This document shows, one piece after another, positions 11,201 to 20,200 of a stretch of DNA of 64,000 nucleotides. Every line of letters begins with the position of its first letter. Position 1 is the first letter of the stretch. Location of the stretch: contig NZ_CP082165.1 of the NCBI RefSeq assembly GCF_023101685.1, forward strand, positions 186,001 to 250,000, given 5' to 3'. A program made the translations under genes and the position numbers. Source of the DNA: Bradyrhizobium sp. 186. Lineage in GTDB: Bacteria > Pseudomonadota > Alphaproteobacteria > Rhizobiales > Xanthobacteraceae. The notes beneath the pieces are model-generated. The model searched no databases and was not told the origin of the DNA. It saw nothing but the letters and a program-made list of their open reading frames with translations.

Positions 11201-14200
11201 CGTTCGATAGTCCAAGCGCCACGCCTACGGCGGTCTCAGCTCTTCTCGAGCACATCCTCTATTCGAACAGCTCTGACACTCCGTCGACCCTAGCGCGCGC
11301 AGTAACTTACACCTTGAACGATGGCGACGGCGGGACTTCAACTGGCACCGCCACCGCGACCATCAACGTGACGGCAGTTGATGATGCGCCGGTACTGACG
11401 AATGTCGATCTCACAGTGTCTAGCGTCGAACAGACCCTGGCCCTGCTCGATACGGATGTAACGGTTTTTGATGCTGAATATTCGGCGCTCAACGGCGGTG
11501 CAGGAGATTATGCAGGATCACTGGTTTCCATCGTCCGATGGGGTGGGGTAAATCCCGAAGATTCGTTCAGCTTCGATACCTCCGGGGCAAGTTTCACGGT
11601 GAACGGCGATCCGCTTCGGTCCGGTACACTTCTTTCCAATGGTTTAGTCTTCGCGACTTTCAACAACACGATTGTGGGTGTTCCGGGCGGCCGTTTATTT
11701 GTGCAGTTTACAAGCGCAGAGACTCCAGCGACGACGGCGCTCGTCAATGACGTGCTGCATCATATTACCTATGCTGACAAAAGTGATACACCACCGCCGA
11801 GTGTCCAGCTTCTCTACGCCTTCCAGGATGCTCATACTGGCGTCGGTAACATCGTTACGGTCAACATAACGCCTGTGAACGATGCGCCGGTGGCGGCGCC
11901 AGTCACCCTGGTGCCGGGGACGGAAGACACGGTCTACACCATCAACGCGGTGACGCTGCTTGCCAACGTCACCGATGTCGATGGACCGTCGCTGTCAATC
12001 TCCGCGGTGAGCGTGGCAACCGGTGGCGGAGCGATCGTCGACAATCATGACGGCACTTGGACCTATACACCGACGGCCGGGTACACCGGTCCGGTAACGT
12101 TCAATTACACCGCTTCGGATGGATCGCTGTCGGCGAGTTCGACCGCCAGCCTCAACCTCGTAGCCGGCGCCAACCATCCGCCGGTCATTACCTCAAACGG
12201 TGGCGGCGACACGGCCACGGCCAGCGTGGCGGAGAACTCGACGGCGGTGACGACGGTTGCGGCGAGCGACCCGGATGCGGGATCGACGCTGAGCTATGCC
12301 ATCGTCGGCGGCGCCGACGCCGCCAAGTTCACCATCGACAGCGCGACCGGTGCGCTGGCCTTTGCCACGGCGCCGAACTTCGAGGCGCCGAGCGACGCCG
12401 GCGGCAACAACGTCTATGACGTGACGGTGCAGGCTTCCGACGGCCTCGGCGGCACCGACAGCCAGGCGATCGCGGTGACGGCGACCAACGCCAACGAGGC
12501 GCCGGGGATCAGCTCGAACGGCGGCGGTGCCACGGCTGCGGTCAGCGTGGCGGAGAACGGTACCGCGGTGACCACGGTGGTGGCGAGCGACCCCGATGGG
12601 GGGGCGACGCTGAGCTATTCGATCGTCGGCGGGGCGGATGCCGCCAAGTTCACCATCGACAGCACGACCGGGGCCCTGGCCTTCCTTGCGGCACCGAACT
12701 TCGAGGCGCCGAGCGATGCCGGCGGCAACAACGTCTATGACGTAACGGTGCAGGCCTCCGACGGCCTCGGCGGCACCGACAGCCAGGCGATCGCGGTGAC
12801 GGTGACCAACGCCAACGAGGCGCCGGTCATCACCTCCGGCCCGCAGACTGGAAATGTTCAGGAAGATGGCACTATTACGGCGTCGGGCCAACTGACGGCG
12901 CAGGACCTCGATAACGACAGCATCATTTGGCAGGTGGAGGGCGGCAGCTTCAGCCATCCGGCCGATTTTCATTTCCAGGTGGACGAGTTCAAGATCACGA
13001 AGAATGGCGCTGCGTTCTTCGACGATACGTTCAGCGACGGTAATCCCCCGCCGTCGGCGCCCGGCAACCCCGCCTCGTACGGCACGGTCGGTACCTTCAC
13101 GGAATCGAATGGACGTTTGAATGTGGACGGCGGTGGTGCTGCGCCGCTTTTTGGGGCCGGGACGCCTGATCCCTTCGTCGGATCCGCTGCTCGGCTGCTT
13201 TCAAATATCGACCCTGCAAATACGGTGAACGGGCTGAAGAGCAATGCGAGCTTCGTGGTCGAAGGCCGTTTCGACCTGATCCTGCCGGCGAACTCCCGCG
13301 AGGCGTATGGAATCCGGCTGACCGACCGAAGTGCCACGCAATCGGGGGACGATGCACCTGCCTTGGTTGTCCAGCAAGGCTCGGATGGGATTGTCTGCGT
13401 GCAACTCTGGAACTTCGATTTCGATGCCGATACTTCGCAACTACTGCAGAGCATCCGGCTGTCGCCGGCGACCGGTGACGACCAAATCGCCTTGCGGCTT
13501 TCCCATCAGGCCTCCAATCCCGGCATCATTTATGCCTCGTTCGACTTGCTGCACGGCGGAGGTGTGACGTCGACCCACAGCTTCTCGGTCACTGGCAATA
13601 TTTTCGGCTCGGATACCCTGACTACAGCCGATGACGAGAACTGGACGCGTGCTGAAATCGTTTCGTGGGCGCCGGCGGAAGCCGATTCGACCTTGGAGGG
13701 GACCTACGGCGCGCTCACGATTAGCCAGACTGGCCATTGGGATTACACGCTGGCGAACGACCAGGCGAACGTTCAGCGGCTGGCGGCGGACCAGATCGTC
13801 ACCGACACGTTCAATGTCGACGTCGTCGACATTCACGGCCTGTCGGCGACGCAGCCGATCACGATCACCGTGACCGGCAACAACGATCTGCCGGTGATCG
13901 CGATCGGAGCGACGGACTCTGCTTTGGGTTCGGTGACGGAGGATCCGGCCGCCACCACGCTGACGACTAGCGGGACGCTATCGTTCTCGGATGTCGATCT
14001 GACCGATGTGCATTCCGCCTCGGCTGTGCCGCAGGCGGGCAATCTAGGAATGCTGACGGTCGCACTGTCGCACGACGCGACGGGGAGCGGTACTGGCGGC
14101 GTACTGATCTGGAACTACGAGGTCAGCGAAGCGGCGGCGCAGATCATCACGGCGGGGCAGAGCCACAGTGACACGTTCACGGTATCCGTCAACGACAGCC

Positions 14201-17200
14201 ATGGTGGAACGGCCATGCAGACGGTCACGGTGACGATCAACAGCAGCAATCATGCACCCGCAATTACATCGAACGGTGGCGGCGCCACGGCCACGGTCAG
14301 CGTGGCGGAGAACTCGACGGCGGTGACCACGGTGGTGGCGAGCGACCTGGATGCGGGATCGACGTTGAGCTATGCCATCGTCGGCGGGGCGGATGCCGCC
14401 AAGTTCACCATCGACAGCACGACGGGCGCGCTGGCCTTTGCCACGGCGCCGAACTTCGAGGCGCCGACCGATGCCGGCGGCAACAATGTCTATGACGTGA
14501 CGGTGCAGGCCTCGGACGGCCTCGGCGGGATCGACAGCCAGGCGATCGCGGTGACGGTGACCAACGCCAACGAGGCGCCGGTGGCGGCGCCAGTCACCCT
14601 GGCCCAAGGGACGGAAGACACGGTCTACACCATCAACGCGGCGACGCTGCTGGCCAATGTCACCGACGTCGATGGACCGCCGCTGTCGATCTCCGCAGTG
14701 AGCGTGGCAACCGGCGGCGGAGCGATTGTCGACAACCACGACGGCACCTGGACCTATACACCGGCGGCCGGGTACACCGGTCCGGTAACGTTCAATTACA
14801 CCGCTTCGGATGGCTCGCTGTCGGCGAGTTCGACCGCCAGCTTCAACCTCGTAGCCGGCGTCAACGAGGCGCCGGTCATCAGCTCGAACGGCGGTGGCGC
14901 CACGGCTGCGGTCAGCGTGGCGGAGAACGCGACCGCGGTGACCACGGTGGTGGCGGGCGACCCGGATGCGGGATCGACGTTGAGCTATGCCATCGTCGGC
15001 GGCGCCGACGCCGCCAAGTTCACCATCGACAGCGCGACCGGTGCGCTGGCCTTTGCAACGGCACCGAACTTCGAGGCGCCGACCGATGCCGGCGGCAACA
15101 ACGTCTACGACGTGACGGTGCAGGCCTCCGACGGCCTCGGCGGCACCGACAGCCAGGCGATCGCGGTGACGGTGACCAACGTCAACGAGGCGCCTGTGAT
15201 CAGCTCGAACGGCGGCGGCGCCACGGCTGCGGTCAGCGTGGCGGAGAACGGTACCGCGGTGACCACGGTGGTGGCGAGCGACCCGGATGTCGGGGCGACG
15301 CTGAGCTATTCGATCGTCGGTGGGGCGGATGCCGCCAAGTTCACCATCGACAGCACGACCGGCGCGCTCGCCTTTGCCACCGCGCCGAACTTCGAGGCGC
15401 CGAGCGATGCCGGCGGCAACAACGTCTATGACGTGACGGTGCAGGCTTCCGACGGCCTCGGCGGCACCGACAGCCAGGCGATCGCGGTGACGGTGACCAA
15501 CGTCAACGAGGCGCCTGTGATCAGCTCGAACGGCGGCGGCGCCACGGCTGCGGTCAGCGTGGCGGAGAACGGTACCGCGGTGACCACGGTGGTGGCGAGC
15601 GACCCGGATGTCGGGGCGACGCTGAGCTATTCGATCGTCGGCGGGGCGGATGCCGCCAAGTTCACCATCGACAGCACGACGGGCGCGCTGGCCTTTGCCA
15701 CGGCGCCGAACTTCGAGGCGCCGACCGATGCCGGCGGCAACAATGTCTATGACGTGACGGTGCAGGCCTCGGACGGCCTCGGCGGGATCGACAGCCAGGC
15801 GATCGCGGTGACGGTGACCAACGCCAACGAGGCGCCTGTCATCAGCTCGAACGGTGGCGGCGCCACGGCCACGGTCAGCGTGGCGGAGAACTCGACGGCG
15901 GTGACCACGGTGGTGGCGAGCGACCTGGATGCGGGATCGACGTTGAGCTATGCCATCGTCGGCGGGGCGGATGCCGCCAAGTTCACCATCGACAGCACGA
16001 CCGGGGCGCTGGCCTTCCTTGCGGCACCGAACTTCGAGGCGCCGAGCGATGCCGGCGGCAACAACGTCTATGACGTGACGGTGCAGGCGTCCGACGGCCT
16101 CGGCGGCACCGACAGCCAGGCGATCGCGGTGACGGTGACCAACGCCAACGAGGCGCCTGTCATCAGCTCGAACGGCGGCGGCGCCACCGCCGCGGTCAGC
16201 GTGGCGGAGAACTCGACCGCGGTGACCACGGTGGTGGCGAGCGACCCCGATGCCGGCGCGACGCTGAGCTATTCGATCGTCGGTGGGGCGGATGCCGCCA
16301 AGTTCACCATCAACAGCACGACCGGCGCGCTCGCCTTTGCCACCGCGCCGAACTTCGAGGCGCCGACCGATGCCGGCGGCAACAATGTCTACGACGTGAC
16401 GGTACAGGCCTCCGACGGCCTCGGCGGCACCGACAGTCAGGCGATCGCGGTGACGGTGACCAACGTCAACGAGGCGCCTGTCATCAGCTCGAACGGCGGT
16501 GGCGCCACGGCTGCGGTCAGCGTGGCGGAGAACGCGACCGCGGTGACCACGGTGGTGGCGGGCGACCCGGATGCGGGATCGACGTTGAGCTATGCCATCG
16601 TCGGCGGCGCCGACGCCGCCAAGTTCACCATCGACAGCGCGACCGGTGCGCTGGCCTTTGCAACGGCACCGAACTTCGAGGCGCCGACCGATGCCGGCGG
16701 CAACAACGTCTACGACGTGACGGTGCAGGCCTCCGACGGCCTCGGCGGCACCGACAGCCAGGCGATCGCGGTGACGGTGACCAACGTCAACGAGGCGCCT
16801 GTGATCAGCTCGAACGGCGGCGGCGCCACGGCTGCGGTCAGCGTGGCGGAGAACGGTACCGCGGTGACCACGGTGGTGGCGAGCGACCCGGATGTCGGGG
16901 CGACGCTGAGCTATTCGATCGTCGGTGGGGCGGATGCCGCCAAGTTCACCATCGACAGCACGACCGGCGCGCTCGCCTTTGCCACCGCGCCGAACTTCGA
17001 GGCGCCGAGCGATGCCGGCGGCAACAACGTCTATGACGTGACGGTGCAGGCTTCCGACGGCCTCGGCGGCACCGACAGCCAGGCGATCGCGGTGACGGTG
17101 ACCAACGTCAACGAGGCGCCTGTGATCAGCTCGAACGGCGGCGGCGCCACGGCTGCGGTCAGCGTGGCGGAGAACGGTACCGCGGTGACCACGGTGGTGG

Positions 17201-20200
17201 CGAGCGACCCGGATGTCGGGGCGACGCTGAGCTATTCGATCGTCGGCGGGGCGGATGCCGCCAAGTTCACCATCGACAGCACGACGGGCGCGCTGGCCTT
17301 TGCCACGGCGCCGAACTTCGAGGCGCCGACCGATGCCGGCGGCAACAATGTCTATGACGTGACGGTGCAGGCCTCGGACGGCCTCGGCGGGATCGACAGC
17401 CAGGCGATCGCGGTGACGGTGACGACGAGCATCAGCTCCGTGCAGTGGATCGCAGGTGATGGCAACTGGAATGTTCCGGGAAATTGGAGCACCAATTCTT
17501 TGCCGGGAGCACAGGATGTTGCATTGATTAACCTGCCAGTGGAGGTGTCACATACCACGGGCAGCGACACAGTCGGCAGATTGTATGCCATGGCCGGGGT
17601 GCTGTCGCTCAGCGGGGGGGCACTTACAGTAAATGGGATATCGGTCATCAACAGTCTTGCCGAAACGGGCGGCACAGTGACCCTGGCCGATACGGCAAGT
17701 ATGGGTTCGCTTACGCAGTCTGGCGGTCAGCTCAACGGCAGCGGCACGCTGACGGCGACGGGACTGTCGGCTTTCTCCGGCGGCACGGAGAGCGGGTCGG
17801 GAACGACGCAGGCGTCGGGCGGAGCTACGTTCACGAATTCATATTTTGGGCTGGATGGCGGGCGGACGCTGCAGCTTGGCGGCAGCAGCACGGCGACGGG
17901 AGCATATGCTCAGATCGATCTGAATGGCAGCGATCCGAACACCGGCATCAGCGACATCGGCTCCGGCGTCCTGACGATTGCGGCCGGCGCGACATTCGAC
18001 GACCAGACCACGAGCGGAATGTACGTCTTCGCCAGCAACCGTGGCGGCAGTGATGACGGCAGCACGGCGGCGGTCAACAATCTCGGTACCTTCACGAAGA
18101 GCGGCAGCGCGGCCGACTCGACGATCAGCACGGCATTCAACAACAAGGGAGTGGTGAACGTTAGCAGCGGCACGCTGCACCTCAGCAACGGTGGCACGGA
18201 TGTTGGTGGCAGCTACACCGGCGCGGGTACGGTCGATTTTGGCAGCGGTACTCACACGCTCGATGCGGCCTCCAGCGTCGCGATCGCAAATGTCACGTTC
18301 AGCAATGGCTCCACCACGATCAATGGCAGCTACAATGTGTCTGGGACGACCACGGTCAGTGGTGGCACGGCGACCCTTGCCGGGGCGGTGTCAAGTTTGG
18401 GTAGCGCGCTGTCCGTGACATCTGGAACGCTGAATGTCAGCAGCGCCAACGCGACTGTGGGGACCATTACGCAGTCTGGCGGTCAGCTCAACGGCAGCGG
18501 CACGCTGACGGCGACGGGACTGTCGGCTTTCTCCGGCGGCACGGAGAGCGGGTCGGGAACGACGCAGGCGTCGGGCGGAGCTACGTTTACGAATTCATAT
18601 TTTGGGCTGGATGGCGGGCGGACGCTGCAGCTTGGCGGCAGCAGCACGGCGACGGGAGCATATGCTCAGATCGATCTGAATGGCAGCGATCCGAACACCG
18701 GCATCAGCGACATCGGCTCCGGCGTCCTGACGATTGCGGCCGGCGCGACATTCGACGACCAGACCACGAGCGGAATGTACGTCTTCGCCAGCAACCGTGG
18801 CGGCAGTGATGACGGCAGCACGGCGGCGGTCAACAATCTCGGTACCTTCACGAAGAGCGGCAGCGCGGCCGACTCGACGATCAGCACGGCATTCAACAAC
18901 AAGGGAGTGGTGAACGTTAGCAGCGGCACGCTGCACCTCAGCAACGGTGGCACGGATGTTGGTGGCAGCTACACCGGCGCGGGTACGGTCGATTTTGGCA
19001 GCGGTACTCACACGCTCGATGCGGCCTCCAGCGTCGCGATCGCAAATGTCACGTTCAGCAATGGCTCCACCACGATCAATGGCAGCTACAATGTGTCTGG
19101 GACGACCACGGTCAGTGGTGGCACGGCGACCCTTGCCGGGGCGGTGTCAAGTTTGGGTAGCGCGCTGTCCGTGACATCTGGAACGCTGAATGTCAGCAGC
19201 GCCAACGCGACTGTGGGGACCATTACGCAGTCTGGCGGTCAGCTCAACGGCAGCGGCACGCTGACGGCGACGGGACTGTCGGCTTTCTCCGGCGGCACGG
19301 AGAGCGGGTCGGGAACGACGCAGGCGTCGGGCGGAGCTACGTTTACGAATTCATATTTTGGGCTGGATGGCGGGCGGACGCTGCAGCTTGGCGGCAGCAG
19401 CACGGCGACGGGAGCATATGCTCAGATCGATCTGAATGGCAGCGATCCGAACACCGGCATCAGCGACATCGGCTCCGGCGTCCTGACGATTGCGGCCGGC
19501 GCGACATTCGACGACCAGACCACGAGCGGAATGTACGTCTTCGCCAGCAACCGTGGCGGCAGTGATGACGGCAGCACGGCGGCGGTCAACAATCTCGGTA
19601 CCTTCACGAAGAGCGGCAGCGCGGCCGACTCGACGATCAGCACGGCATTCAACAACAAGGGAGTGGTGAACGTTAGCAGCGGCACGCTGCACCTCAGCAA
19701 CGGTGGCACGGATGTTGGTGGCAGCTACACCGGCGCGGGTACGGTCGATTTTGGCGGCGGCACTCACACGCTCGATGCGACCTCCAGTATTGTCGGTAAT
19801 GCGACTTTCAGCGGCGGACAGACGACGATCAACGGCACATATAGTGGGACAGGTACGACCACGGTCAGTGGCGGCACGGTGACGTTTGCCGGGGCGGCTA
19901 CAACAGGTTCGCTGGCGCAGTCGGGAGGCGAGCTCGACGGTACCGGCACACTAACGGCGACGGGATTGTCGACGTTCTCTGGCGGCACGGAGAGCGGGTC
20001 GGGAACGACGCAGGCGTCGGGCGGAGCTACGTTCACGAATTCATATTTTGGGCTGGATGGCGGGCGGACGCTGCAGCTTGGCGGCAGCAGCACGGCGACG
20101 GGAGCATATGCTCAGATCGATCTGAATGGCAGCGATCCGAACACCGGCATCAGCGACATCGGCTCCGGCGTCCTGACGATTGCGGCCGGCGCGACATTCG

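Larger units (their letters stand above)
8311..17430 (+). repeat. Fifteen near-identical 321-bp (107-residue) cadherin-like units
   Basis: Units begin with N(E/H)xPxI(S/T)SNGGG and contain the invariant SYxIVGGADAxKFTI, GALAF.APNFEAP and DVTVQASDGLGG patterns. They start near 8320, 8970, 10273, 10590, 12175, 12496 and 14248, then eight run in uninterrupted tandem from about 14866 to 17430. The unit spacing is exactly 321 bases, for example ATC at 14878 and 16483 are 5 x 321 apart. The three units beginning at about 14866 and the three at about 16468 are the same ordered set of variants, so a 963-base segment was copied as a block. This points to recombination-driven length change. Confidence 0.9.

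Noticed and set aside
14866..17430. CRISPR-like regular repeats
   Set aside because: The period is 321 bases, repeats are coding and contiguous, and there are no short repeats with unique spacers or cas genes.
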